Source: Ramazzottius varieornatus
Taxonomy: Eukaryota; Tardigrada; Eutardigrada; Parachela; Ramazzottiidae
DNA length: 64,000 bases
Direction: 5' to 3'
Assembly: GCA_001949185.1 (NCBI GenBank)
Contig: BDGG01000003.1
Span: 4,709,092-4,773,091, forward strand
Below, piece after piece: positions 32,006-43,609 of the stretch; the first letter of the stretch is position 1; the number at the start of each line of letters is the position of its first letter. The position numbers were made by a program, and so were the translations under genes. The notes below the pieces were generated by a model. The model ran no database searches and was not told the origin of the DNA. It was given only the letters and a program-made list of their open reading frames with translations.

Positions 32006-32631
32006 ACGTCTGTTTCGCATACTAAGATCTGCAGTTTAACTGATTTCAAAATGATACCAAGAATCCAGATTCATGAGCCCGGAGATGGAGAGCTCCGTCG
32101 TTCATTGTGGTCTTTGGCTGGCTTATTTTTAAGCAGGTTCTCTATCGAAGTAACAATGGCTCTGCGACTCGGCGGATGCTTTTTGACTGACAGTGGGTAC
32201 CTGGTAGAGTTGATTGAAGACATCTGGATCAGTATTGTCGGTACGGGTATCTTTGTATTAATATTAATTTTAGCGAAGTGACTAGCAAGTACCCACCACC
32301 GCCAAGCCGCTCGTTGCGGACATGGTGCGTTGGAGCCGAAAATAGACTGCTCATCCACCTTACCTGTAAATATTTCGCCGATGAATCACGAAAAAGAATG
32401 AGATGAGTGGTTCGAGTGTATTGGTTACGCAGTGGTAGCTACGGCACTCCGCCTCCAGAGTGGCTCATGAAAGACAAATAACAAAGCGCGACAGGTCGGC
32501 ACTTTTTCGATGTCATTTCTTCATCTTGCGTAGCTCGGATAAATTGTGCTTCTGATTTCTTAAGCATCGACTTACACCTTCGCTTTCCGTACACCGTTAC
32601 ACCAAGGCGTTTTGCATATTTTTGCAAGAAT
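32006..32631. other. spacer between the two Cys-rich genes
   Basis: 626 nt without a recognised feature. It should contain the promoter of copy B. Confidence 0.4.
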
Positions 32632-32967
32632 ATGACACCATATCCGGCTGGACGACAGGCCGCAGGACCTTCGGAGGAATTGACTCTGAACGCCAAGGAG
32701 CTCTCCATGCCTTGTACCTCTCAACCTGGGAACCTTCCTGTTTTCAACAAGCAGCCTGTAACCGTTGCTCCACCACAACCGTAAGCCAATGAGCCTGCTT
32801 GAAAGTTGTTTCACACACACATTTCCGGCCAACTATGTCAAATACCGTATACTCGTACTGAATGTTTGACTTTCTTGCGTAGGCTTCAAGAAGGCGGATG
32901 TGGGTTCAGCTGTAACGAAGCACTTCCGTGCTGTGGAGGCGGCTGTGGCTGTACCTTGTGCGAATAA
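32632..32967 (+). CDS. small Cys-rich protein, copy B of a tandem pair
   Basis: Two exons (32632-32780, 32883-32967), phase 2, 77 residues. The N-terminal part is dissimilar in detail to copy A but of the same kind and length, ending VTVAPPQP. The second exon reads QEGGCGFSCNEALPCCGGG, then a Cys-rich end CGCTLCE. It is aligned to copy A without gaps through CCGGG, with extra cysteines at the end. It has a TAA stop and the same strand, about 0.6 kb apart, so the pair arose by tandem duplication. Function unknown. Confidence 0.6.
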
Positions 32968-33309
32968 AAACCTTGACTCTACAATTTTCTACATGGAGTA
33001 TTTCATATTCTACTTGGGTCGTTTAATGTGGTCATAAACAACCTGATGGTGTTATTCCCGTAAAATAAACTTATTTTCACAGCCATACGATAAAGCATAA
33101 ACCGAGAAAGCAAATCGTGCGGAAATGTACTGAATAAGAGAAATTTATTCAATCACAGGCTCGAGGACGCGGAAAACCAAACCTTTTAATTCAGCGAACA
33201 AACTAATTATCACACTGGTCTTCACTTTAGCCGATAATAAATATTCCAAATTAGCTCAGTCCCCAATAATAGTGAAGCTTTCGGTACGGAAGGATCAAAC
33301 AAAACCGGA
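32968..33309. other. intergenic between convergent genes
   Basis: 3' ends of Cys-rich copy B and the Tudor gene. Nothing else seen. Confidence 0.4.
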
Positions 33310-35305
33310 TTACGTATTGATTCTGAGAGCTCGAGGAATCATCGTGTACTTCATCGGTAACTTCTTGGGCTTCGGCGCGCCAATCATCCTTTTCCTGACT
33401 GGAGTCGCGATCGAAAGCTCTTCATAGAGCTCCACCACAGACTTCTCTGATCCAGTGGCTTTATCCAGTACTAAGACCTCACCAACCACGCCCTCATCTT
33501 CAACTTCCTTCACCTCAACCTGGCATTTCTTCGAGACTAAGGCGTCGTGGGCAGCAAAAACCTTTGCTGGAAAGTAACCGTCGGATGGTGTGGCAAGTCC
33601 TGTTGGAAAAAGTCTGGCTGATGTGGACAGGCTCTGGAGTGGCTTGAGGTTTTGAACGTACTGACCTTGAACACAAACCATGAAGATGGCTTGTGGAAAT
33701 TGAGCCAAGGACGCCGGCAACGGGCGAACTTCGTCCAGCGGAAGCGACTCGTGGTTGCCCCAGTCCACATAAAAGACGTAAACGGACTGTCCGGATTTGT
33801 CTACATCTACCACCGCAGCACGATACCATTTGCAATCTGGGAAAGGAAAGAAACATCACGGGTGAAATTTGGTGACTAACTAACGATGTAGATCTTAGAA
33901 TACGACATAGGCAAACAGACTCGACCAGTTATTGCAAGTGGCGCAACCTTTCAGCCAATTCGACGGAGGACTTGCGCCACTTGAAAAACAATCAAACTGT
34001 ATAAGATCCTTTTTATCCGAGCGGCCTACGCCCTCAGACAACAACACTGAAAACTTGCGCCTTTTCGGAAAACAGTCTTATAGAGTTTGTCTGCCGAGCT
34101 GCCAAATGTACCTACCGCGACTGAACCGAGCCAGAACGACCGTATCCAGCGGCGGAGGCTCTCGATACCGCTGCAGTTCTTCGATTCGTGGATCCGAAAG
34201 CTCCTTTTTCAAGGCGAAATGCAGATTTTCTACAAGGACGTCATCTTATGATTAATTAATGGTTTAAACGAAAAAATTTGGCATACGAGTTTGCTTGTCG
34301 GAAGCCTCATAGACAAACAAGACTTCCGGATCCATCACCGCGCAGATGCTTCCCGCGATCGTATCCCCAGGAAAGGTATCCCTGGGAAGGCCTAACTCTC
34401 CAGACTTGATGTGATAGCCAGTCTGGAGCATCGGCATCGAGTCGGTGCGCAGCAGCGTCTCGAGGTTATAGTGGTCACGATCAGTCGTCTCGCTGGCCGC
34501 GATGGAAAAATTGTCGTCCCATTTTTCCTCCAAATCCCTCACCGACACCGAGCTGTTGTCCTGTTTCTTCTGCAACGAAAAAGGAGTCGAGGGACAGCGT
34601 ATGGACGACGACGCCGAAGCCTTCACGACTTCGTCCATGGGCGACGATTTCGATGAGGAGTCCTTCTTTGGTGTTTCTGCTTGGTATGGCCTGGCTGGTG
34701 TGTCCGGGACTACGGTCACGCGACCTTTCAGCTGCTGTTCGATCATGACTAGTTGCTCCTGTATTAAAGAATCGGGACCTGTGAAAAGAATTAAAGTAAC
34801 GTCCGGGATGAGATTTTGAAGACTGGGAGTGCGAAAACAGGATTCGACCAGATGTTTGTTCCAAGTACTGCACGCTTCCGTCCAATATCACCTTAATCGT
34901 GCGCCGCTTGGAAAAACGATCCGGGTTGCCGATTTCCCAATGCTTATCATGCCGGAAATGCATCGTCTGCTCACCGACTAGTCGGACGACTTTTCCCTTT
35001 TGAGCCGCAAAGATACGGATTGATCTTAGGCCTGGAACTAGTTCGTTCGTTGGGGTAGTAGTTTGGGATTGCGGCCTGTGGAGGACGATCGGTGGCCTGT
35101 CTTCCTTGGGCTGGGTGATGTCTGGCGGGAGAAGTAGTCCTTTCGGACGTGCGAAGTCTCCGCCGTAGCGCTCTTTGAAGAGTGTGGCCATCGCGCACAC
35201 CAAATCTTTCATCAGTTTCCGACCGACATGGCCGACAACTACTTCCAAAGGTTTCAAAGGAAGTTCTGAAGCAAAACTGGACGCGTTATCTTTGATCTTT
35301 CTTGA
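33310..35305 (-). CDS. Tudor-domain protein (extended Tudor), 5' end unresolved
   Basis: Four exons were placed: about 35305-34975, 34778-34287, 34229-34116 and 33836-33310. The C-terminal half is an extended Tudor domain. GDTIAGSICAVMDPE..FVYE starts the staphylococcal-nuclease-like part. The core follows as VVLARFSR|DCKWYRAAVVDV, VYVFYVDWGNHESLPLDEVRPLP and then FPQAIFMVCVQG. These are the usual aromatic-cage residues (W/Y, F, Y/W, N). Upstream lies a Ser/Lys-rich linker and an exon beginning near SRKIKDNASSF. Multi-Tudor proteins bind methylated arginine, typically on Piwi or Sm proteins in germ granules. Here only one Tudor module is visible. No start codon could be fixed: upstream the frame meets a stop, so at least one 5' exon is missing from the model. 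It is divergent with NUP42. Confidence 0.65.
33935..34066. repeat. palindromic hairpin dimer in Tudor-gene intron
   Basis: Copies at 33935-33982 and a degenerate one at 34016-34066, period ~81 nt. Flanks GGCAAACAGACTCGACC and AGAGTTTGTCTGCCGAGCTGC. Confidence 0.85.
34863..34909. repeat. palindromic hairpin in Tudor-gene first placed intron
   Basis: Arms AAGTACTGCACGCTT and ATCGTGCGCCGCTT, partly decayed. Confidence 0.82.
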
Positions 35306-36145
35306 CTCAAGAACCAAGATGCAAGACAGCGGATCAAAATTTTCCGAACATCAAAGAAAACAATCAACTAATCACAAAGCGAAGAACGCGGAGGCGGGCT
35401 TCCCAAAAAACCGGTGATTCCGTCGGGGGCTCAGGTCACTTACTGGGGTAACCCCAGAAAATTTTGTGTTTCAGATTTTCCTATCAAAGTTTTTTCGATC
35501 TCGATGCTTGAACAGCTTTGGAATTCGGATCTTCTCATGCTTCTCTGGTCCCCTTCAACATCCTGGCGGCAAACACTAGTCGGGCGTTGGCGGAAGCTTT
35601 AGGAGATATGCGTTGTGGGGTTGCCGCAAGTAAGTTGCACAGTACGGTGGAGTGATGGACACTGCGCGTTCCCTGCCAAAGATGAGCCAGTTCCATACCC
35701 AAGACGGTTCGTTCCCAAGTATCCCAGTTTTGTTAATCATGTGTTTTTCCCCTGTCCAACAGGCTACTAGGCACCTCCTAGACGGCAGCAATATCATCTA
35801 CATGAACAGGAGATTTCAGAGGCGCCGATACCATTTTGGGAACTGGAACTGGCTCATCTGTCGTATCGTTTTCATGGCTTGTTTTCACTTTTTACTGTCA
35901 TCTCTTGATTCGCTTCGGCCACTTGTGATGTGAGTTTCAGTTACTTTATCGTAGAGTATTTTTGGAGCTGAACGTTCAGTGGTGAGTACTGAGTAGCGTT
36001 CTTGGACAGGGAATCGTCCAGAAATTCCACGGTAATTTTGTTGTCTGTTACAGGGTTTCTCTTGGATTTGATTGCCGTATTTCACTCGTCTGTTACTTCT
36101 CCGGCGTGTTTCCGTCTGCGCGAGGAGAGCGTGTAGACAGTCAGA
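35306..36145. other. divergent promoter region, Tudor gene / NUP42
   Basis: It should contain the missing 5' exon(s) of the Tudor gene on the minus strand and the NUP42 promoter and 5' UTR. No confident exon was found. Confidence 0.35.
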
Positions 36146-37917
36146 ATGGTTGTCTGTAAGTACTTCATGCAAGGAAGATGTCAGTTCGGTGACAACTGCC
36201 GGTACGAACATCCCGCGAACGAGAGCTATGACGACGAAGACGACGGATACTCCCAGTACTCCAATGGATCAAGATATTCTGAGGGAAGCAGAGGGGGTTA
36301 CCGGCCACACGGGTACCAAAATCAACAGGTTCGAAGACGGTGAAATTCCACTGTAAATTATTTTTACACGTCCCCGTCAATGTAGCGGTTCTCCGGACCT
36401 GGAAGAGGCCAGTCATCCCAATGGCAGTCATACGGTACGGTTCATAAATTTCACAACAAATTTGGAAGCTCGGCAAACCAACTTGACAAGACTGTCTTCT
36501 CAAGTTACGCACGTTTCCACTATTATTTGCTGACAATGTGCCCTACTTGAAAGAAGGATCTTGTTCAGCTTGATTGTTTCCCCGAAGTGGCGCATGTTTA
36601 CAGTCTTACTGGCGGGAAGCGTGCGCCATTTTGGGCAGACGATCTTGTCGAGTTTGATTCCTCGTACTGAAATTCTAGATGTAGCGCGCTTCGCATATTC
36701 ACTTATTGTTTGCTTGTAGGTCCTAGAGGAGGAAACCCAAGATACGAAAATCCTGCATCGCATTTCAACTCCGGACATGACAGATTCTCTTCGCCCTTCA
36801 GTTCGACCCAAGGGCCGTCCAATGCAGCTTATCCACCGCCTGTTACTGAAACTTCCATACTGTAGGTAGTTCTGTTATTTCAGCCATTCAAGGTACGCTA
36901 ACTTACTTTTGTTTTTCTCATAGAGAAGATATTAGAGTTGATATAACCAACATGTGGTCGCAAACAGCCACCGGTGCCTTTCAACAGGGGAAGATATGGC
37001 CTTTTACAGTGTACACCTACAACGTTCCCGACGGCTCAATCATGACAGACCCACTTTTCGGTAAGTATCGAGAATATTTCGAAGTAACACAGTATCTCAA
37101 GCTTTGTCCTTGACTAAGGATTGTCCAAAAAATGTCACTGTAGATTTTCCGGAATTTTCACCGGAAGAGCTTCGGCTTCAAGCTTACCAAGTTGCAAAAG
37201 ACCCCACAGCAGCACAAACTTACGTAAGAAAGTAGCATCCTAAGATTTCTAACTTTTCGTAGATGGCATTGTCGTGTCTCAAAATGTGAAAATTACAGAT
37301 AAGCGAAGTGAATGCTTTAAGAAATGCCTGCCGGCTCAAATGTAGCGAAATCGTCAACGCCGCCAGTGCAGGAAACCCCAACACGATGGGCGCTAAAACA
37401 ATCGTACGTAAATTTTTGTCTGCCAGACTTAGAAACGAGTGGTTCTCTATAATTAATATGTGACAGAAGGAATTCTTGTAGTTAACCGAAGTTCGGACGA
37501 AGGCTGAACAACACAAGGCGCGGATAAGACAAGAGGAGCTCGGTCGAGTTGGAACTTCCCCGTTTCAGGTGCGCAGTACAATCGATTGCTCTCGCGACTG
37601 GCGCACGTTCACAGCGATTTTGGCTGGGAGCATGCGCCATGTAGGACGAGTTTGTTTGCCCAGGTCGTATCTGCTGTCGGGGGTTGCTTTACTAGTTTCT
37701 GAAGTTGTTGTCGCCGGTACAGAGTGCAGAATCCGCTCAGACCGGTTGGAGCTTTGGAGTGCAGACACCGAATGGACAACCCTCAGCTAAGCCTACCTCA
37801 CAGGGGGTGTACTCCGACACGGACATGTTGACGACGGAAGATTTCCTCCAGTTCGCCTCGCCGGAGTTCACATATGGAAAGGTGCCACACAAACCACCTC
37901 CACGAAATCTGTGTTAA
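36146..37917 (+). CDS. NUP42: Nucleoporin NUP42 (NLP-1/hCG1), CCCH zinc finger
   Basis: Eight exons (36146-36328, 36386-36434, 36720-36861, 36924-37060, 37144-37223, 37299-37403, 37482-37568, 37723-37917) encode 325 residues. The N-terminus is one CCCH finger, VCKYFMQGRCQFGDNCRYEH (C-x7-C-x5-C-x3-H). A Gly/Ser/Asn-rich region follows, then the conserved segment M.W..G..WPFTVY, and DFPEFSPEELRLQAYQ (human 'FTDISPEELRLEYYN'). The end is the Gle1-binding motif region LTTEDFLQFASPEFTYGKVPHKPPP (family 'EDL..F....F.LGKIPLKPPP'). NUP42 sits on the cytoplasmic face of the nuclear pore and helps Gle1/DDX19 in mRNA export. FG repeats are few. All phases close exactly. Intron 1 is 57 nt, and introns 2 and 7 hold hairpin repeats. 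Confidence 0.88.
36502..36631. repeat. palindromic hairpin dimer in NUP42 intron 2
   Basis: Copies at 36502-36549 and 36585-36631, period 83 nt. Left flank AAGCTCGGCAAACCAACTTG; right flank GACGATCTTGTCGAGTTTGA. Confidence 0.9.
37597..37640. repeat. palindromic hairpin in NUP42 intron 7
   Basis: Short copy (CTGGCGCACG..CATGCGCCAT) with truncated flanks. Confidence 0.82.
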
Positions 37918-38141
37918 AACTTACCGAGAAATATTTTTCTTCTTCTTTCAGAGATATAAATAATATTCGATTTCGATTCGGCTCAAGCTTTTCTTCTTTT
38001 TACTGTGTATTATCAATATGTTATTTATTGACGCTGTATTGGGAAAGTCAATGCTGCTTGTTTTCAGAATGCACGAAACTAAAAAGGCTGGAGAAGCTAA
38101 GACAGTTTGAAGGAACAACGCTCATCTTCCGATAAGCTGGA

Positions 38142-39628
38142 CTAATTTGGGGATACTTTTTTTGTGGCTGGATTGTTCATTAAATTCGTCGAAGTTTGCT
38201 CGGCTGGTTTGACACTAGGTTTCTTTTGTGGTGCTGATAGGCTCTGTTGAGGGACATTCTTTGGAGCAGTAGTTTTCTTGATGGTTTCTTTCGGTAGAGA
38301 AGCAGTTGTCTGCTGTTCGATAGGAGGCACTTCGGCCGTCTCTTGTTCTGCCGCGCCTTCCACCATATGCTTGCGCGGTTCCTCGTCGTCCTCTGGTCCT
38401 TCGTACTCGTCGTCGAGGACGCCGGTGGGAGAGATTCTTGGACAGTGGAGGCATCTTGACTCGTTCATGCCGTAGTTGAGGCAGTGGCTTCCCACGCACT
38501 GACAGCATCCGTCGTGAAACCATCGGTAGGAGCTGGCGCCCAAAGACCGACAGTTTTTGGAGCATTTACCCCATGGCATGCATTGGGACATGAAGGCAAC
38601 TGTGCAGTTCCGCGAACTCCAACCTGTTCTCGGAGAATCCTTCGACACTAAAAAGCCACAAATGCACAAACCGATGAAGTGGGAACTCGACGGAGAAACT
38701 CGCCCGTATCGGTTTCCATGTGGCGCATGTCTTCAACGGTATTGATTGGCAGCTTGCGCCGCTGGGGAAAACGATCTTGTCGAGTTTGATTGCTGTCCCA
38801 AGTGGCGCATGTCTGCACTGGTATTGGCCACTTGGGGGAACGATTTGATCGAGCTTGATTGCCGAGCTCCCGAATACTGTAGTCTTACTGCCAAAGGAAA
38901 CGAAACATCAACGTACCGACTCCGACCTCCATGCTTGGATTGGTTACGGGACTGAGAAATGACGGAAGGTCTCTGTGTGATGGATAAGTGTAGGATGTCC
39001 AGCGGCCCGTTGGGTCGTGTTCCTCCGTCAGTGCATCGAAGAGTTCGGGAATAGGGTCGTCGATGTTCTCCACGTGTGAAGTCTTGTTTAGGCTGGACGG
39101 CGTCGTGACTTCCTTCGGGCACATATCTGAAGTAGACACAACAGATTTCAGCCTGTTCGGCCACTGGTCACTTCCATGAATTAGAGTATGGGATTTCGGC
39201 TGACAAATCCACCCAGATCGTCATCCCGAGTGGCGCAAATTCTCAGCGCTACTAGCTGAGAGCGTGCGCCACTCAGGATAACGATCTGAGTGGATTCGTT
39301 AGCCGAAGGCCCACATTGCTACTACCACCGTAGTCTTCCATGGATCCAAAACTTGCTAAACTATGCGAAGAAAAAATGGTCGGGAATTACTTGCACTGGT
39401 GGACTTACCGACACATTGGCAACAGTCGGCAAACAGTTCACCCAAACACTGGAAGCACGATTTGCAACAGGTGCAGTTGATCACATCGCATTTACATGCA
39501 TCAATTAGGAGGCATTTGCTGACAATACTCCCACAAATAGCTTCCTTGCAGCCACGATTAACTTGACAGGATACAAAATAGCCGAAAGTAAGGCATAACA
39601 CAGTAAGCGTAACCAATTTCCGGTCCAT
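38142..39628 (-). CDS. TWSG1: Twisted gastrulation, BMP modulator
   Basis: Three exons (39628-39409, 39126-38917, 38647-38142) encode 311 residues. A signal peptide (MDRKLVTLTVLCLTFGYFVSC) precedes the N-terminal Cys-rich domain: CGSIVSKCLLIDACKC and CTCCKSCFQCLGELFADCCQCVG, matching the family spacing. The middle has the typical IPELFDALTEE. Exon 3 carries the C-terminal domain, CTVAFMSQCM..CSKNCRSLGASSYRWFHDGCCQCVG and CLNYG..ESRCLHC. Beyond the usual C-terminus there is an extra ~80-residue acidic, then Thr/Lys/Pro-rich tail not found in typical TSG. TSG binds BMPs and chordin outside the cell. The extracellular ATG was chosen 13 codons inside the open frame because it starts the signal peptide. 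Confidence 0.9.
38719..38834. repeat. palindromic hairpin dimer in TSG intron 2
   Basis: Copies at 38719-38763 and 38800-38834, period 81 nt. The second has lost about 12 nt of its right arm. Confidence 0.85.
39228..39274. repeat. palindromic hairpin in TSG intron 1
   Basis: CGAGTGGCGCAAAT..AGCGTGCGCCACTC: the outermost pair is changed on both arms (GAGTGG/CCACTC), keeping the pairing. Confidence 0.88.
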
Positions 39629-40512
39629 GTTAGTGGAGAATTTAAGTGCCATCAACGAAGAACCCAAACATATATTTCCTCATAAATTCGTAACTGACGT
39701 TCTCAATCAATCTCATTGTATTCCCGTGTTAAATCTCGCACTTTGAGCAAAATCGTTCACGAACAGCTAGAAAGATTGATACAGCTTGTCTTCGAATTTG
39801 GTCTATCGATCAGCTTGACTGGTATGTCTTTCTTCAAGATAAGAGAGAACATTATTGTACCTCGTTCTCTCCTTTTCAGCTCCAGGCGATGCAGTATCGA
39901 CACCAGCACAGCTACCGCAGAAACTCAACCACCTGACCAGAATAAGTGAACAACCATGAACACAAACGTTATTCGTGTCGATGATAGCAGGGGCTGTTAC
40001 TGCAACCAGAAGGGAAATCGGTTCCGCTTCTCTTCTGCAAGGAAAGAATGGAAGTTCAGTAGGCAGATTATACAAGCAAGTTTTCCAAGTGACGCACGCT
40101 TTCAGCCGATAACCCTGGAGAAGTGCGCTACTTGGACGGACGATCTGGTCAAGTCTGCCTGCCGAACTTCGGAATATCCGCTGGAGGACGGTGTAGAGCA
40201 TTCAGGTTCAATGAAGGGTACCTCCTTGAGAAAGTCTGTTTGGGGGGTCTCGGAGTTTCTGCTAGACAGCCCAAACAGTTTTGAATGCGAAACTCGTTTC
40301 GTGTGACAGAGTTACGAACCCGGAAGTAGGAAATCACGGATCCACTGGCTTTGGGTTTATTGCTGCCAAACTTTCGCACTGCAAAAGAAAAACCACGAGC
40401 GAGAAAAAAGAAGATCCTCTGACGGAATAGATGGAGCTAAACTCAAGAAACTCCAAAGAACAAAATTCAACGAAAGGGACTCAATAAATAATTCAGATTT
40501 TCCGGATCAGTA
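39629..40512. other. intergenic, one hairpin copy
   Basis: No gene recognised. A possible terminal exon after an AG at 39880 (PGDAVSTPAQLPQKLNHL) and a minus frame at 40149-40379 were not assignable. A hairpin lies at 40087-40133. Confidence 0.35.
40087..40133. repeat. palindromic hairpin, intergenic
   Basis: AAGTGACGCACGC..GAAGTGCGCTACTT, with right flank ACGATCTGGTCAAGTCTGCCTGCCGA. Confidence 0.88.
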
Positions 40513-41130
40513 CACGCGGCTGGCCTAATTACTGGCCTGGAACAAAATTTCTGGCCGGACGGGCTGGCGGCAGTTTAATGCAGAGATTGCTATGTCGTAG
40601 CAGAAACTGTCCCTGTGCCGTCAGCAAGTAAAATTTCGCAGTGCAATATGCGGAATACAGTCATTCCAGATTTCGTTCCTTATTTCGTACTTCCTTTCCC
40701 ATCTTGAGCAAGGTTAGCCTGGAATATGCCGGAAGGTCTTAAGAGCAAGAGACAGCAAAAGTATACGAAGGATAGCCTGATAGTTGGTTTCAGTTGGTCC
40801 GTGCGGTCGCAGTTCAAGCCTTGATAAGGTGGTGGATTGCCCAAGTAAAGGCCTTCCCGGCGAGAGAAGTCAAGCTTGCACGTTGATTTACCATCAGAGC
40901 TGCATTTGCCCAACAAAATAACCAAGCATATAGAAGGAAATGAGATTTACGATGATTGAGAAGATCTCTGCAGACCGTTTGGTTGTTCGTGACTTCGTGT
41001 AGGTAAAGCGGTAATGTGTGGTGAAAGCCAGTTCCGTTTCAGCCGCAAGCTGATACAGCTGGCGGAGCCGCTGATTCCGAAATTAGTAGCCAGAAATTTT
41101 GTCCAGGCCAATAATTAGGCCAGCCGCGTG
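40513..41130. mobile_element. 618-bp non-autonomous element with ~42-bp terminal inverted repeats and TA target
   Basis: The left end begins CACGCGGCTGGCCTAATTA and continues CTGGCCTGGAACAAAATTTC. The right end is its reverse complement with a few mismatches and one indel. Both ends are bordered by TA (40511-40512 and 41131-41132), as expected for a duplicated TA target of the Tc1/mariner or pogo type. The interior has no transposase-like frame; subterminal CTGGCGG/CCGCCAG-type inversions continue inward. It is probably a MITE, distinct from the intronic hairpin family. Confidence 0.75.
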
Positions 41131-41227
41131 TATGCGAAACTTAATTTTGCCTCACAAAAACTCGGCTCGATAGCCAGAAGAGATCAAAGTACTGGGAGTA
41201 AATATTATCAGATGAAGAACTTAAATC

Positions 41228-43190
41228 TCAGATGTTACACTTATCAAACATCTTCTGGACGTCTCGCAGATCGCACAAGAGGTGCCGCTGTGTAGCGTGA
41301 TCAGCGACATCACGGTCTGTTCGGGTTCGCTCGACTTTCCGCGACCTTCCTGCCTTTTCTTTATCCATTCCTACATCTCGTTCCTGATATTTCTCCATAC
41401 GCTGAAGGAGGTCACGGAGACGTTCTTTCATGGCGGACTTACGTCGCAGTAAGTACCGAAGGTGCGTACGAGAAGTAGCCGTTGGAATCTCCAGCTTCAC
41501 TCGTTCGTACCTTCGATACATCGCCGCGTATTCTTTCTCCAACTCTTCCATCTTATTCTTCGATCTGGTAGTCATGACTGGATACTTTACTCTGTCTTTC
41601 GATGCTACACCATCCCCCTCGGAAGACTGGCACAGCTGCGGATGGTGCGTCTTCAACTTACCTGCAAAAGGACACTGCCTGACATAACATAGTCTAAACA
41701 AATTAGTTACACACTAGTCAGTAATATCATGTCAAGTGTTGCAGGTAATGTCTAAATGCAGTAATTTACCTATGACTTGCTGGACATTCGCCTTCACATT
41801 AAAGCTCGGTCCCGAAGGATTACTCGGAAGGAACGGCAAGTTATGCATGTCGAGGTGGTAGTGCTGCAAGCTCTGAAGGGCTTCGCCAACAGTCTCGGAA
41901 TGTTTAGGTGTAGCAATGTTGTGTGAATGGCATTTGCGGGACTTCAACCGGACACGATCTCGTTCCCTTCTTCGCTGCATGACCACAGGACGCTGGACGT
42001 GACGACCACCTCGAGGACTGTGCTTCGCGACTTTTCCGCGTTTCCCGTCCTTCATTTTGATCTTGTAGGCATCGTAATCCAGTGAGCCAGTAGAACTTCC
42101 TGAATGACGACGTCTGGAAGGACGAGAAAGATGACGGACATTCTTGGCTTCTTTCTCGTTCGAATGAGCTCGTCTGCAGTCTGCTTCTTCGCTGTCTTCG
42201 CGAGCGTTGCATTTGTTGGAAGGAGGAATATCGGTGCTTTGGCTAGAAAAGCCATTCGTCTGCATCCGTGCTTCAGCGGGCCCGGCGATTTGAACCTTGA
42301 GCTGATCGAGACGGGAAGTGATGTCCTGGAGCAGACCGTTGAACGTGCCTGCTCCTTGAGGTAACTCAAACGCTCGCTTGTAGCTAGCTGGAGGAATGGC
42401 AGCGTACGAAGAGACGCTCCAGTTATCGTCAGCTTCCAGCATGCATTCTGTAACAACGGGCTTGTAGAGGGCATTCATTCCTGCAGGTTTGAACAAGTAT
42501 TGGCTCGAAGACGCGCTTCTTCGTCAACAGCGTTGGACTTGGACGGATGTTTTAGACAGCCTAGTATCAAAAATAACGCAGCTGTCTCGTGCAACCTGCC
42601 ACGAAGCGCTAAAACTGGCAATTCTACCATGGGTGTGGAAATCCCACCTTGAATAGTCAAGAGACCCAGTGCTCGAACAACATTCGAGTCGGTTTTTGAA
42701 GATTGGAAAAATGTTGATTGACTGATACTGCCTGTGAGCTGGGCTGTGCTTAAACCTGGAGAGCCGCTCTGCGTTTTCTGTATTTCACTGTCTAAATCAC
42801 CCGTCCAACGCTGTTCGTCAACCGTCTTCCGGCCTGAAAATACACACGTAAGGGTTGAGTTAGTCATAACTCATAAGCGTAACACGGTGTCCTCAAGGGC
42901 CTTGAAGGCATTGGTTGACCTTTACTGGTCCACCCCTGAAGGGGCTGGGGTTCCAGGTAATTTTACAGGTAAGAGCCGTGGCGAGAAGAAAGCGGGCGGC
43001 TTTAGCAATAAGCGTGCAGTAAAATAAACCACGAAAGCACAGGCTTCTAAGGAGAGCCAGCCATTTACCTGTCTCGGTTGTGGGCCTCTCGGAGTCTCGT
43101 GAGAAGGATCGTTGGATTTGATCATCTGTGTCTGCGTCAGTCTTATGATTCACCTTCCATATCTTTCTTTCCTTCCTTCTGTTAACAAGA
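41228..43190 (-). CDS. CEP57-like centrosomal coiled-coil protein, start unresolved
   Basis: Four exons were placed: about 43190-43069, 42833-42648, 42480-41770 and 41661-41228, all with matching phases. The second contains SNVVRALGLLTIQ, resembling the 'AL..LQ.KI' entry of the CEP57 centrosome-localising coiled coil. The third ends NLPFLPSNPSGPSFNVKANVQQVI, close to the CEP57 hallmark 'PF..G.S..PSHSV.ANVQ.VL'. The last exon has a Lys/Glu-rich coiled coil (NKMEELEKEYAAMYRRYERV.. and LRDLLQRMEKYQ), like the CEP57 microtubule-binding region. A long basic Ser/Arg/His-rich stretch lies in the third exon. The first placed exon is open upstream without an ATG, so an additional 5' exon or a non-AUG start is needed. 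It is divergent with PAR-6. Confidence 0.45.
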
Positions 43191-43609
43191 GCTAATGGGT
43201 GAGAAATTTTATCGTGAGCTGCACGAGCAGCACCAGTCTACGCGGTTGTACGTGCATTGTCGCTGAAGGAAGCATTTTCCGTGTGTGTGCTCTTGTGTGC
43301 TTGCCCTCGTGCTTTGGACTGCCTTGTGCGCGTTCTCTTCTGGCCCGTGTTACTACCTACATTGCAGCTGCTGCCTTCGACAACCACAATCCGTGTTTTA
43401 GTGGTCTTTAAAGCACACGCTGTCGATTTTCTGCAAGTAAAAGGTACAGCTTCAGACGTTCTACCCTTCGATGTGTGAATATTTATACCGAACATATGTG
43501 AGAATATTGTTGCCCCGTTTGTGTTGCGCAGTGGAACTATTCATCTTTCCAGGCTGAATCTCTCTTTGTCTGGATTTCTCACGTGAAATGTACATCCGAT
43601 GATGGGAAA

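Noticed and set aside
34481-35317. 278-residue minus ORF read through the Tudor-gene intron
   Set aside because: It reads across a hairpin repeat and a clear donor (34974) into the wrong frame of the next exon; splicing restores the Tudor frame.
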